A DNA stretch of 64,000 nucleotides, from NCBI RefSeq assembly GCF_009208585.1, contig NZ_WFLN01000007.1, forward strand, positions 344,766-408,765. Direction: 5' to 3'. The notes under the pieces are model-generated. The model saw only the letters and a list, made by a program, of their open reading frames with translations, did not search any database and was not told the origin of the DNA. Each line of letters begins with the position of its first letter. The stretch's first letter is position 1. Below, piece after piece: positions 27,605 to 37,003 of this stretch. Position numbers and translations under genes: made by a program. The stretch is from Fluviispira multicolorata. GTDB lineage: Bacteria > Bdellovibrionota_B > Oligoflexia > Silvanigrellales > Silvanigrellaceae.

Positions 27605-28438
27605 ATGTCAGTAATAAAAATAATGGTTTTTATCTTTCTCTTAGTTCAAACAGTGTCTTGTGGAACAAAAAATTCTGAGAAAAAAACAGATATACAAGAT
27701 GCACCAGATGACTCTGTGCAAAAACCTGATCCCACAGAAAATATTTCAAAGAGTTATAAATTTGAAATGAATATACCTAATGCCAATGAACCTGTGCTAT
27801 TAAAAGTTAAAACGCATAAATACGGTGCCGATGTCACAGTCGAATCTTTTCCAAAACAATTTATAGGTTCTTTAGGTTTTAAAATAGATATTATAAATTT
27901 TTTCTTTGATAGAAAAAAAGGTGTTAATCGTAATGATTGTGATGATGTAAGAAAATTCGCTCTTATAGCTAAAAATCGTGCTAATGAAACAAATAGGAAA
28001 TATGTAAGAGGAGCTAACGTTACGATTGATTTGGATTCACAGATGAATTTTCTCAAAGCAGGATTTGACACTGCTGTGAAAAAATTTATAGCAGTTAAAC
28101 TCGGAATTGATTGGAGTAAAGTCTATTACAATAATAAGTTCACAATAACTGATCTTACTTATGATATACAATATAATATAGATGCATTATCTAATATTAT
28201 TGATGAAAAAAATGAATTCAAAAAAAGTACTGATAATTTTATCAATAATACAATGAAGTATGATGGGGCTACTTCTGTGAACAATAGATTTGCAGATCTT
28301 GTCTGTGATTTATATTTAGGAAATGCCAAGCTGAGTATGCAATTTATAGGAAGATATAATGAAGAAAATAAAGGAGATAATGATTATGCAGCGCAAGTTA
28401 GTTTTGATAATATTAAATCAATAAGTGAAAGTGAATGA
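27605..28438 (+). CDS. Unknown lipoprotein of the same operon
   Basis: The 277-residue protein starts MSVIKIMVFIFLLVQTVSCG, with lipobox VQTVSC and lipidated Cys19. A charged linker (residues about 20-45) leads into a domain of alternating beta-like and helical segments. AAAAGG precedes the start. It follows the interrupted gene by 51 bases and is joined to the next gene by a one-base gap after its TGA. I do not recognise the family; Cys residues at DCDDV and LVCDLY could form a disulfide. Confidence 0.65.
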   Translation: MSVIKIMVFIFLLVQTVSCGTKNSEKKTDIQDAPDDSVQKPDPTENISKSYKFEMNIPNANEPVLLKVKTHKYGADVTVESFPKQFIGSLGFKIDIINFFFDRKKGVNRNDCDDVRKFALIAKNRANETNRKYVRGANVTIDLDSQMNFLKAGFDTAVKKFIAVKLGIDWSKVYYNNKFTITDLTYDIQYNIDALSNIIDEKNEFKKSTDNFINNTMKYDGATSVNNRFADLVCDLYLGNAKLSMQFIGRYNEENKGDNDYAAQVSFDNIKSISESE

Positions 28439-28439
28439 G

Positions 28440-28949
28440 ATGAAAGTGTTTAATAAATATACTGCGATATTTGGGATTGTCTTTGTTTTATTATTTTTAT
28501 TTATAAATAAATTTTTCTTTAGTAGTGAAAAAAGTTCTGAAATAAATGTATCTCAATCAGAAAAAAATAAAATAGTTAGTATTAAAAACTCAGTTGAACC
28601 TAGCATTAAAGATAATAAAACAAAGGAAAGGCAAAATATAGCTGAAAATAACAATGTGTTCGAAGATCAAGTCAATAACTCAATGCCTAGCGGTATTTTA
28701 GAAGCAGAACAAGAAGTGAAATTTTTAGAAAAGAAGCTTAAAGATGAAAATGCAGTAGAAAGACTCAATAGCAATTCTATCAGCGATTCGGATAGACAGA
28801 ATTATCAACAAATATACAAACGGCTGAGTTTGCTTTCTAAATATATTATGGAAAAAAAATACGAAGATTTATCTTTAAAAGTCACTGAATATGAAAGGGA
28901 GCATGATAAAAATCTTGAAGAATTAGGTTTAAAAAAAGAAATTAATTAA
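28440..28949 (+). CDS. Single-span membrane protein with helical periplasmic part
   Basis: The 169-residue protein starts at ATG 28440, one base after the TGA of the lipoprotein gene; an in-frame GTG at 28425 is an alternative. One membrane helix (YTAIFGIVFVLLFLFINKFF) is followed by a polar, helical chain rich in Lys, Glu, Ser and Asn (SEQEVKFLEKKLKDENAVER type). It is probably the last gene of the 25853-28949 set. Family unknown. The 168 bases to the next gene are AT-rich. Confidence 0.6.
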   Translation: MKVFNKYTAIFGIVFVLLFLFINKFFFSSEKSSEINVSQSEKNKIVSIKNSVEPSIKDNKTKERQNIAENNNVFEDQVNNSMPSGILEAEQEVKFLEKKLKDENAVERLNSNSISDSDRQNYQQIYKRLSLLSKYIMEKKYEDLSLKVTEYEREHDKNLEELGLKKEIN

Positions 28950-29117
28950 AATTTCTATTAAATAAAGACTCACTCTTTAGTCAGCTCTTAGCAAAGAATC
29001 ATATTCATTCCTGAAAAAGGATATAAAATTTAAAAATGAGTATTGCCTGTTAGTTTTATGACATAAGATTTCTCTTTTTATGATATGATAAAAGCAAAAT
29101 TTTAAGAGCGGTGTCAT

Positions 29118-29513
29118 ATGCATAAATCTTTCTTTGTCAATCTTCCAGTAACTGATTTGGATAAATCAAAAGAGTATTTTAAAAAAATAGGTTTTTCATT
29201 TGAAGCAAGTTATACCTATGAAAATGCTCTTTGTTTGGTTATTGGAAAAAATTGTTATGTTATGCTTTTTAGTCAAACTGTCTTTAAAAAATACATAGTC
29301 AATGATCTTTGCAATACAGCTACACATAGAGAAAGTTTTATTTGTATTTCAAAGACAAAGCAAAGTGAAGTTGATGATTTTGTCGATAAAGCAATTGAGG
29401 CGGGTGGATCGGAACACAGTCTCATACTTGATAAACAAGACTATAATTTTGTTTATTCCAGAGGGTTTTGTGATTTAGATGGCCATTTGTGGATGGTTGT
29501 CCATTTTAAATAA
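29118..29513 (+). CDS. VOC-family (glyoxalase/bleomycin-resistance fold) protein
   Basis: The 131-residue protein begins FVNLPVTDLDKSKEYFKKIG and ends RGFCDLDGHLWMVVHF, the two ends of a VOC domain; middle phrases (YVMLFSQTVFKKYI, VDDFVDKAIEAGG) match a branch often labelled glyoxalase-like. VOC proteins bind a metal and act on varied small molecules. Histidine and glutamate ligands are not obvious at the usual places. Substrate unknown; no nearby partner gene. Confidence 0.82.
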   Translation: MHKSFFVNLPVTDLDKSKEYFKKIGFSFEASYTYENALCLVIGKNCYVMLFSQTVFKKYIVNDLCNTATHRESFICISKTKQSEVDDFVDKAIEAGGSEHSLILDKQDYNFVYSRGFCDLDGHLWMVVHFK

Positions 29514-29655
29514 TTTTAAAAATCTTTATTTTTTTAGTAAAAATTAATAATTTCTTTTTTTAAAGAAATTTTTTTGGCGACGGTTTATTTACAATTAAAA
29601 GTGTAATCAATACTTAGGACAAACTCACTCATCCAAAGAACTTGATCTGCGACTT

Positions 29656-29715
29656 GCACCGTTTGGTGCTGCGGTCTTTTCAGCTCACTTATATCCCCGA
29701 CTTTAGAAGTCGGGG
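29656..29715. other. Pair of hairpins, possible IS200/IS605-type end or small RNA
   Basis: Two perfect stems lie close together: GCACC-GTTT-GGTGC (29656-29669) and CCCCGACTT-TAG-AAGTCGGGG (29695-29715). Sub-terminal hairpins of this shape, with CCCCGACTT-like arms, mark IS200/IS605 element ends and their guide RNAs. The block is richer in G+C than its surroundings. No TnpA or TnpB gene is present, so it would be a relic. An alternative is an unassigned RNA. The remainder of 29514-29811 has no convincing gene. Confidence 0.4.
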
Positions 29716-29811
29716 TTTTACGCTCGTTTCTGATAAAAAGGAATATTAAATAATTTTGCAACAGCCTTTTTAAAAGAAGACTCAAAAAATAATTGTAATT
29801 GTGTTCCGTAG

Positions 29812-31056
29812 TCATCTTTTTTTTGTTAAATAAATTTGTATTATTTTTGTGCAAACAAGGTGTCCCCAAATATTAACGGAAGTTCTTACTCTTCCTAGTA
29901 TTGCATCAATTGGAAATAAAATTGCAACTGAGGTCGAGGGTACAGATATTGTTTTTAATACTGTAACAGTGGCAATAAAGCCTGCATTGGGTATTCCTGT
30001 TGTGCCAAGGCCTGTAATAACGGTTGTTATATATATTATGAAAATATTAAAACCAGATATTTCAATTCCTAAAACTTGAGACACAAATAAAGTTGCAGTG
30101 GCAACATAAAGCGCTGATGATCCGAGATTAAAAACAACAGTTAAGGGAAGAGCAAATTTAGCAGTGGCTTCATCTATTTTTTGTGATTCAGCCGCAATCA
30201 ACATGACTGGTAGAGTTGCTAAGGAACTTGCAGTAGCAAAGCCAGTTGAAACAGAGCCTATGGATTGCATTAAAAACGAATTTGCATTTTTTCCATATAT
30301 GATTCTTAAAATGAGAAATTGAAGGACGCATAAAATAAGACAGCCAGCTAAAAAGATAATAAGAAATTTTAAAATACCAAGCATATCTTCAGATAAATTT
30401 CCTTTTAAAAGCGATGATGCCACAGAACTGCCAATAAGAGAAAACATAGCAATAGGTGTGACTTTCATAACGACAGAGATCATTCCCATAAGAATATCTT
30501 TAAAACCAGCACAAACTTTAAGAGCGATTGCAACAGAGTTCTGTTTAAGAAGATGGAGAGCTACAATAGAAAAAAAGATACCAAAAACGACAATGGGTAG
30601 AATTTGTGAACGAATTGCGACTTCACCTAAATTGGCTGGAAACATGCTTAGGATAAACTCAGAAAAACCTAAATTTTCAGAGGTGCTTTTTAAGAGATCT
30701 TGGACATCGTGTCCCATGAGGCTTGGATTTACACCTAAGCCAGGTTTTAAAAAGAAAGCTAAGAGCATTCCGATGAGAGCTGCAGAACTTACGTTTATAA
30801 TAATAACGAGAATGGTAACTTTACCAAGAGTGCCTAATTTGGTGATGTCTCCCATAGAAGTTATTGCGCTTACAAGTGCTAAAAAAATAAGTGGTAGAAC
30901 GAGCATCATGAGAGTGTTCATAAATATTTTGCCAATCCACTCGATTGACGTTATAAAGTTAGGAAAATAATAACCGCAAAGGCCGCCTAACAAAATAGAA
31001 AATAAAAGAATAATTAAATTCCAGTCTAATTTACTCTTAAATAACTTTTTGACCAT
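29812..31056 (-). CDS. Dicarboxylate/amino acid:cation symporter (DAACS family)
   Basis: The 414-residue protein has about eight membrane segments and the family motifs: SSAALIGMLLAFFLKPG near the front, SSLATLPVMLIAA near the middle, GSSALYVATATLFVSQ and GLGTTGIPNAGFIATVTVL later. DAACS carriers (GltP, DctA, SstT) import glutamate, aspartate or C4-dicarboxylates with sodium or protons. ATG 31056 follows AGGAAA; an upstream in-frame start at 31176 would add 40 polar residues and has no site. Substrate cannot be told. Confidence 0.9.
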   Translation of the reverse strand: MVKKLFKSKLDWNLIILLFSILLGGLCGYYFPNFITSIEWIGKIFMNTLMMLVLPLIFLALVSAITSMGDITKLGTLGKVTILVIIINVSSAALIGMLLAFFLKPGLGVNPSLMGHDVQDLLKSTSENLGFSEFILSMFPANLGEVAIRSQILPIVVFGIFFSIVALHLLKQNSVAIALKVCAGFKDILMGMISVVMKVTPIAMFSLIGSSVASSLLKGNLSEDMLGILKFLIIFLAGCLILCVLQFLILRIIYGKNANSFLMQSIGSVSTGFATASSLATLPVMLIAAESQKIDEATAKFALPLTVVFNLGSSALYVATATLFVSQVLGIEISGFNIFIIYITTVITGLGTTGIPNAGFIATVTVLKTISVPSTSVAILFPIDAILGRVRTSVNIWGHLVCTKIIQIYLTKKR

Positions 31057-31829
31057 ATGTTTTCCTAGATCTAATGAAAATAGATGAAAGTTTATTAAGT
31101 TTTTAATTTTAATAAACTTAGCATAAACTCTCAAATATATAATTGACCTATTTTTATAAAATGTCAAACACATCAAACTAACAATTATTATTTTTTAAGA
31201 ATTCCTTCATAAAGTATAATAAATACTTCTTTGTATTTGATAATTAAAGTGAATTTTAAGATTTTAAGTATTTTTTAAAATAAAATCAGACTTAACAAGA
31301 TTCTAAAATAATTATTGCGAAATGAAATTTTGAAATAAATAATTTATTTTAGAAAAGTAAATATTTTTAGTGTTATAAGTTATGGGTATATCTGCTGAGG
31401 AAGATTTTTTAATTTAATATCTCAATAAGGTTGTCAAAATATGAATATGCTATTATAATAGCTTTAAGCAAGATTGTTAAATAGGATAACTTTCCTAACT
31501 GCAATTCTTTCTTAGTAAAAATATATGGTTTCAAGTGTAATATAATTTTTTTTAATTATCCTTATTTTTAACAATGTTATGAACATATCTAAAATATTGA
31601 TGCTATTTATAATATTATATCCTTTAAATCATTGCTCTTAGGTCATATTAATTTTAGAAAGTGAATATTGTGAGAGTTAATTTATTTTTTTACAATAAAG
31701 GCTTGTGCCTACACTAAATTATGTTTAATGGGATTAGTTTAAAAAAATAATTAAATTTAAAGCGCAATGTGGCTATTAATTTTATAATTTTTAATAAAAT
31801 AATAGCAATTTCATTTTCAGGACAAAAAA
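31057..31829. other. 773-base AT-rich non-coding stretch
   Basis: The longest gap between genes in the window, between divergent symporter and GAF genes. The sequence is extremely AT-rich and rich in stop codons in all frames. I see only a small hairpin (AGGC-TTGT-GCCT near 31698-31709). It probably contains the promoters of both flanking genes, but no single promoter stands out. Confidence 0.5.
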
Positions 31830-33113
31830 ATGAATAAAAATTTTCCTAAGAAAGAAAAGGCTCATTTAATTCCTATAGATGAAAAAGAACGCCTTGAAGT
31901 CCTTAAGAATTATAATTTAATCCAAGAAGTTTTTGGATCCGAATTTAGAGAAATTATCTTTTTAGCCAGTGAAATCTTCAAATGCCCGATATCTGCAGTT
32001 ACTATTGTCACTGAAGACAGTGTGCAATTGAAGTCAAGTATCGGATATTCTATCAAAGAAGTTCCTAGAAATCTTTCCTTTTGCAACTATACTATATTGA
32101 GTGACGATATTTTTTGTATTCAAGACACTGCTAAAGATCCACGTTTTTCAGAATGTCCTGCTACCAAAGAAGGTGGAATTCGTTTTTATATTGGAGCACC
32201 CTTAATCTCTCAGTCTGGTCATAGAATTGGAGCTCTTTGTGTTCTAGGGTATAAGCCAAAAAAAGTAAATAAATATCAAAAGATTTCGCTTAAATACTTA
32301 TCTAATTGTGTTGTGCGTCTCTTTGAACAAAAGCAAAATAGTCTAATAGCAAAAGTTTCAGAGCTTAAAGTATTAAAAGAAAAAAAAGAACTTTTTTTTA
32401 AAAATGAAAAATTATTTTTGTACGAGCAAAACTTGTTTTGTAATATTCTTTCTGTTCAAGTTCTAAATGAAGTAAATCGTTCTTTAGCCGATATTTATAT
32501 AAAATCAATTAAAGTATCTTCTATGATTAATAAAGAAGATTTTAATAGAATTGTAACAATGAATGATGTTGAAATGATTTCTGAAAAGAGTTTTAATACT
32601 GCTAAAAAAATTAATTCTATTAAGCTATTTTTTAGAGATTTAAATCAAAATACAATGCAATATTCAAATGTTAATAAAATATTAGAGACAATTAACATAT
32701 TTTTCATAGATAAAATTAAAAATCACGATATCCAGTTTAATATTACTTTAGACATTGATCCCCAATTTGAGTTTGAATGCAGACCTGCTTCAATTGTCTA
32801 TGTACTCTTATATTTGCTAAATAATTCTATTAAAATTCTTAAATACAAAAAAAATAAATGGATTCAGCTTTCCTTAACCGAGTTTGCTGATAGTATTGAA
32901 TTTTGTTTTGCCGATAGCAGTGATCGTATGGAACGTGGTTTATTTAATAACGAAGAAGACAAAGTTTCTATTCAATCAGGTAATAAATTTTACTTTATCG
33001 ATTTAAATCTCTTGACTAAAGTAATTGATAAGCAAGGTGGTTATTTAAAATACGATAAAGCATCTGACAATACAAATATTGTTTTTGTATTACCTAAAAA
33101 AGCAGTTTCTTGA
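31830..33113 (+). CDS. GAF-domain protein with degenerate kinase-like C-terminus
   Basis: The 427-residue protein starts 7 bases after AGGA. Residues about 20-165 form a GAF domain (IFKCPISAVTIVTEDSVQLK; SFCNYTILSDDIFCIQDTAK; YIGAPLISQSGHRIGALCVL), close to those before cyclases and kinases. A helical linker (about 165-270) leads to a C-terminal region resembling a HATPase fold, with LLYLLNNSIKILKYKK in the N-box place. The phospho-acceptor histidine and the DxGxG glycine boxes are not visible. It may be a non-catalytic sensor. No signal peptide or membrane span. Confidence 0.75.
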   Translation: MNKNFPKKEKAHLIPIDEKERLEVLKNYNLIQEVFGSEFREIIFLASEIFKCPISAVTIVTEDSVQLKSSIGYSIKEVPRNLSFCNYTILSDDIFCIQDTAKDPRFSECPATKEGGIRFYIGAPLISQSGHRIGALCVLGYKPKKVNKYQKISLKYLSNCVVRLFEQKQNSLIAKVSELKVLKEKKELFFKNEKLFLYEQNLFCNILSVQVLNEVNRSLADIYIKSIKVSSMINKEDFNRIVTMNDVEMISEKSFNTAKKINSIKLFFRDLNQNTMQYSNVNKILETINIFFIDKIKNHDIQFNITLDIDPQFEFECRPASIVYVLLYLLNNSIKILKYKKNKWIQLSLTEFADSIEFCFADSSDRMERGLFNNEEDKVSIQSGNKFYFIDLNLLTKVIDKQGGYLKYDKASDNTNIVFVLPKKAVS

Positions 33114-33140
33114 GTTCTTTAAAAAAATAAGAGTAGCAAT

Positions 33141-35675
33141 TTAAATGGTATTTAAATTGCTATAAATAGCTTTTTTGCGTTCAATTTCTTCTTTTTCTTC
33201 GAGTTTATTTTCAAAAGCGTCTTCAGGATCTTGATGTTCAGCTTGTGAATTTTTGAGTTCAAGTCTTGCTTTTCTTTCAACTTCTGCTTTTGCTTCAGCA
33301 ATAAATTTTTCAGCTAAATTAGGTTGAACTCTGAAAATCATTTGTAAAGTATCTTGTTTGATTGCACTGATAAGTCTTTTAAAGAGTTCAAATGCTTCAT
33401 TTTTATATTCTTGTAATGGATCTTTTTGTGCGTATCCTCTTAATCCAATACCATCTTTTAGGTGATCGATATTTAATAAATGATCTTTCCACCAAGAGTC
33501 GATTGTCTGGAGCATAACCCAGCGTTCGATATCACGCATTTGATCTTGACCAAAAAGATTTTCTTTTTCTTCGTACTCAGTGATTAACTTTTTACTGATG
33601 AGTGCATAAAATTCATCTCTGCCAATTTCAGAATTTTGTCTTTCAGACTCTGTAAATGGAATAGCTTTATTAAAATTACGAAATAGAATTCGTTCTAAAT
33701 TACGATAGTCCACAGTCACCACTTCCCCGGGTAAACCGGATGGAGGCGCAAAGTCATCGCAAATGGTGCGAGCAAATTTTTCGATAGGATCGCCTACCAA
33801 AATTTCTTTTACATTTTCTTTACGTAAAATCCGCATACGAGCTGCGTAAATTGCTTTTCTTTGTTGATTTAAAACGTCGTCATATTGGAGAAGTTGTTTA
33901 CGAATGTCATAGTTAAATCCTTCCACTCTTTTTTGAACTTTACCAATAACATTGGTTAAACGAGGGTCATGAATGGCTTCATCACCTACAAAGCGTTCCA
34001 TAATAAATTGGTTTGCTTTGTTATTAAAACGGCGCATAAGCTCATCTTCCCAAGAAAGAAAGAATTTACTTGCCCCTGGGTCACCTTGACGACCTGAACG
34101 CCCACGCAATTGATTGTCAATACGTCGGCTTTCATGACGCTCTGTCCCGATAACATAAAGACCACCTAATTCAGCCACACCTTCACCTAAAATAATGTCG
34201 GTACCACGTCCAGCCATATTGGTTGATAAAGTAACATGGCTTTTTTGACCTGCTTGGGCAATAATATGTGCTTCTTGTTCGTGATGTTTTGCATTTAAAA
34301 CTTGATGTTTAATATTTTTCTTTTTTAATAGCTCGGAAAGTAATTCGCTTTTTTCAATACTGACTGTTCCCACCAAAATAGGTTGCCCTGTTTTGTGAAT
34401 TTTTTCAATTTCATCTGCAACAGCATTAAATTTAATTGTCTGCTTTAAAAATAAGACATCATCGTGATCTATACGGATCATTTGTCTATTTGTCGGGATA
34501 ACAACAACATTTAATTTATAAATATTGTGAAATTCAACTGCTTCAGTGTCTGCCGTACCCGTCATCCCTGAAAGTTTATCATACATTCTGAAATAATTTT
34601 GTAAGGTAACTTGTGCGAGAGTTTGATTTTCTGCTTGAATTTGGACATTTTCTTTACCTTCTAAGGCTTGGTGCAAACCATCTGAAAAACGTCTTCCGTG
34701 CATGAGTCGACCCGTAAATTCGTCCACAATAATAATTTGTCCATTTTGCACGATGTAATGATCATCTTTGCGGAAGAGAACGTGTGCCCGTAAGGAATTG
34801 TTGCATGCGTGGACCAGTTCATTGTGCTCAGGATCGAAAAGATTTTCGATATTTAAACGTTTTTCGACTTTAGAAATACCAGCTTCTGTCAGTGCGCAGG
34901 AACGGGATTTTTCATCTACTGTGTAATCAATTTCTTTTCTGAGACCACGAATGGCATTGTTTGCAACAATATATTTGTCTGAAGATGTGTCAGATGGGCC
35001 ACTTATTATGAGCGGAGTTCTTGCTTCATCAATAAGAATAGAGTCGACTTCATCAACAATGGCAAAATGATGTCCACGTTGACAGAAGTCTTCAAGACGA
35101 ACTTTCATATTGTCACGTAAATAATCGAAACCAAGTTCGTTATTTGTGCCGTAAGTCACATCGCACGCATATGCATCTTGGCGTTGAGTGTCATTCATGC
35201 CAGAAAGGATACAACCCGTAGTAAGTCCTAAAAAGCTATAAAGTCTACCCATTTCTTCGGACTGGGTGGATGCTAGGTATTCATTAACTGTAACAACATG
35301 TACGCCTTTACCTGAAATTGTATTTAAATAAACAGGAGCCGTTGCTGTTAAAGTCTTGCCTTCACCTGTGCGCATTTCTGCGATTTTACCTTGGTGAAGA
35401 ACATATCCACCAATAAGCTGAACATCAAAATGTCTTTTGCCAAGGCAACGTTTACTGGCTTCACGAACTGTTGCAAAAGCTTCGGGTAGGAGAGAGTCGA
35501 GAGTTTCTCCTTTATTGTAACGAGCTTTGAATTCAATAGTTTTCGCTTTAAGTTCGTTGTCTGTGAACTGCTGCATTTTGGCTTCAAGCATATTTATTTT
35601 TGTAAGGATAGGCGCAGTGTTGCGCAATTCTCGATCGTTTTTGGTTCCAAAGAGAGACTTGAGAATATTTAACAT
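33141..35675 (-). CDS. secA: Protein translocase ATPase SecA
   Basis: The 844-residue protein is SecA, which drives preproteins through SecYEG. Walker A is at 104-108 (MRTGEGKTLTAT), followed by VHVVTVNEYLA, TYGTNNELGFDYLRDNM, the DEAD-like VDEVDSILIDEARTPLI, and later NMAGRGTDIILG and QLRGRSGRQGDPG. The helical scaffold and wing domain follow (MLQTIDSWWKDHLLNIDHLK). The usual C-terminal zinc and SecB-binding motif (CxCxSGxxxxxCH) is absent; the tail is a charged Glu/Lys stretch. The 189 bases upstream hold the promoter region of this gene and of the divergent 35865 gene. Confidence 0.97.
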   Translation of the reverse strand: MLNILKSLFGTKNDRELRNTAPILTKINMLEAKMQQFTDNELKAKTIEFKARYNKGETLDSLLPEAFATVREASKRCLGKRHFDVQLIGGYVLHQGKIAEMRTGEGKTLTATAPVYLNTISGKGVHVVTVNEYLASTQSEEMGRLYSFLGLTTGCILSGMNDTQRQDAYACDVTYGTNNELGFDYLRDNMKVRLEDFCQRGHHFAIVDEVDSILIDEARTPLIISGPSDTSSDKYIVANNAIRGLRKEIDYTVDEKSRSCALTEAGISKVEKRLNIENLFDPEHNELVHACNNSLRAHVLFRKDDHYIVQNGQIIIVDEFTGRLMHGRRFSDGLHQALEGKENVQIQAENQTLAQVTLQNYFRMYDKLSGMTGTADTEAVEFHNIYKLNVVVIPTNRQMIRIDHDDVLFLKQTIKFNAVADEIEKIHKTGQPILVGTVSIEKSELLSELLKKKNIKHQVLNAKHHEQEAHIIAQAGQKSHVTLSTNMAGRGTDIILGEGVAELGGLYVIGTERHESRRIDNQLRGRSGRQGDPGASKFFLSWEDELMRRFNNKANQFIMERFVGDEAIHDPRLTNVIGKVQKRVEGFNYDIRKQLLQYDDVLNQQRKAIYAARMRILRKENVKEILVGDPIEKFARTICDDFAPPSGLPGEVVTVDYRNLERILFRNFNKAIPFTESERQNSEIGRDEFYALISKKLITEYEEKENLFGQDQMRDIERWVMLQTIDSWWKDHLLNIDHLKDGIGLRGYAQKDPLQEYKNEAFELFKRLISAIKQDTLQMIFRVQPNLAEKFIAEAKAEVERKARLELKNSQAEHQDPEDAFENKLEEKEEIERKKAIYSNLNTI

Positions 35676-35864
35676 GACTAAGAATTTATCCTTTCAACAA
35701 AGTAAACACATACTAAACCAGAGGCCTTTTATCACAGCTCTCAGGTCTGTGCCAATTTTAGAAACAAGGTGCCAATTCTTTCCTCTTATTTCAAGTTAAA
35801 TCCTTCCGACAAGGGGAGAAGTTAGAAAAGTGCCTTTGCTGATTTCTATTTGGAAGGGGAAACA

Positions 35865-36233
35865 ATGGCCAACATACCTCAAGAAACATACGAAGATGTG
35901 GTAGACGATGGTCTTGACACATATGCGCTTGACCTCGAGTCCCCTAGAAATGTAACGGATGATAATGGATTAAATGTCAATCTATCAAAACAGATTGAAC
36001 AAATCTTCGACACTATGACACGTATTGGTGGTGAAGTTTGTAAATTAAGAGCGGAAATGGATGGACTGCTTGATCAAAATGCAATGCTGGTGGATTCTTT
36101 TCATAAATTAAAAGATGTCTTAAATGAAAAAGGTTATTTAGATTTAGATGATTTTCAACTGGCATGCGATGTTTTTGATGAAGCAAATGCAAAAACAACT
36201 GGAAGTCAGTTTGTAAAAAAGATCTCTCATTAA
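35865..36233 (+). CDS. Hypothetical acidic helical protein
   Basis: The 122-residue protein starts at ATG 35865 after GAAGGGG; a TTG at 35850 is in frame. It is acidic with an N-terminal disordered stretch (residues 1-35) and a helical, coiled-coil-like part (IEQIFDTMTRIGGEVCKLRA, then MDGLLDQNAMLVDSFHKLKD), ending in a possible second helix. No membrane span or known domain. It lies between divergent secA and the convergent ABC ATPase gene. Possibly a small structural or regulatory protein. Confidence 0.6.
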   Translation: MANIPQETYEDVVDDGLDTYALDLESPRNVTDDNGLNVNLSKQIEQIFDTMTRIGGEVCKLRAEMDGLLDQNAMLVDSFHKLKDVLNEKGYLDLDDFQLACDVFDEANAKTTGSQFVKKISH

Positions 36234-36242
36234 TAAATTTAT

Positions 36243-36983
36243 TTAATTTATATTTCTACCAAGGATTGATAAAATATCTTCTTCCAGATTTTTATTTTCA
36301 TGTAAAATATCATCACTCGTATATGTTTTATAAACTTCTGCAGGAACACCACTTAAAACATTTATTTCTTTTGATAATAAAAGTGCTTCACGGACGTCAT
36401 GGGTTACAAGAATTGCATATTTACTAGTTTCTTTAATTTTTAGAAGCAGCCATTCTTGTAAAATACGCCTTGTATGAGCATCTAAGGAAGCAAAGGGCTC
36501 ATCTAATAAAATAGCTTTAGTATCTAGTACAAGTGCCCTAGCAAAGGCAACCCTTTGAGCCATTCCTAAAGAAATTTCATCGGGAAATTTTAAGGCGTGC
36601 TCATCCATTTGTACTATTTTTAAAGCATTTAATGCTATTTCATTTTTTGTTTTATTTTCTTGAATTTCTTTTTTTTTCGAAATAGCTAATTTTATATTTT
36701 CTATAATATTTTTCCATGGAAAAAGAAGTGGTGTTTGTGGCACCATTGAAAATAATGTTTGTTTAGAATTCCAATGATTAAAATTAAATTCATTTTGGTT
36801 ATAAAAGATATTTCCATGAGCTCCTGTTTCCATACCCATGAGTACACGTAAAAGAGTGGATTTTCCGCAACCAGAAGCTCCAATAAGTGTTGTTATTTGC
36901 CCTTCTTTTAAAGAAATATTTATATTTTTAATAACGGGTATTTTATTTTCATAGGAGTATTTATTTATATTTATTTTGATCAT
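36243..36983 (-). CDS. ABC transporter ATP-binding protein, nitrate/sulfonate/taurine type
   Basis: The 246-residue ATPase has Walker A GASGCGKST, the Q-loop (MVPQTPLLFPWKN), Walker B ILLDEPFASLDAHTR and H-loop LVTHDVREALLLS. FPWKN-type Q-loops and EALLLS occur in the SsuB/TauB/ThiZ branch, which pairs with a permease of the kind encoded next. The signature reads LGMAQRVAFARAL rather than LSGGMRQR. The gene is 20 bases after the permease gene. Substrate unknown, as no binding protein is nearby. Confidence 0.87.
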   Translation of the reverse strand: MIKININKYSYENKIPVIKNINISLKEGQITTLIGASGCGKSTLLRVLMGMETGAHGNIFYNQNEFNFNHWNSKQTLFSMVPQTPLLFPWKNIIENIKLAISKKKEIQENKTKNEIALNALKIVQMDEHALKFPDEISLGMAQRVAFARALVLDTKAILLDEPFASLDAHTRRILQEWLLLKIKETSKYAILVTHDVREALLLSKEINVLSGVPAEVYKTYTSDDILHENKNLEEDILSILGRNIN

Positions 36984-37003
36984 AATATGAATTACCTATC
37001 AAT

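Noticed and set aside
29585..29869. Minus-strand 94-residue frame through the hairpin pair
   Set aside because: No ribosome site, no recognisable domain, overlaps the symporter 3' end; I could not confirm it as a transposase remnant.
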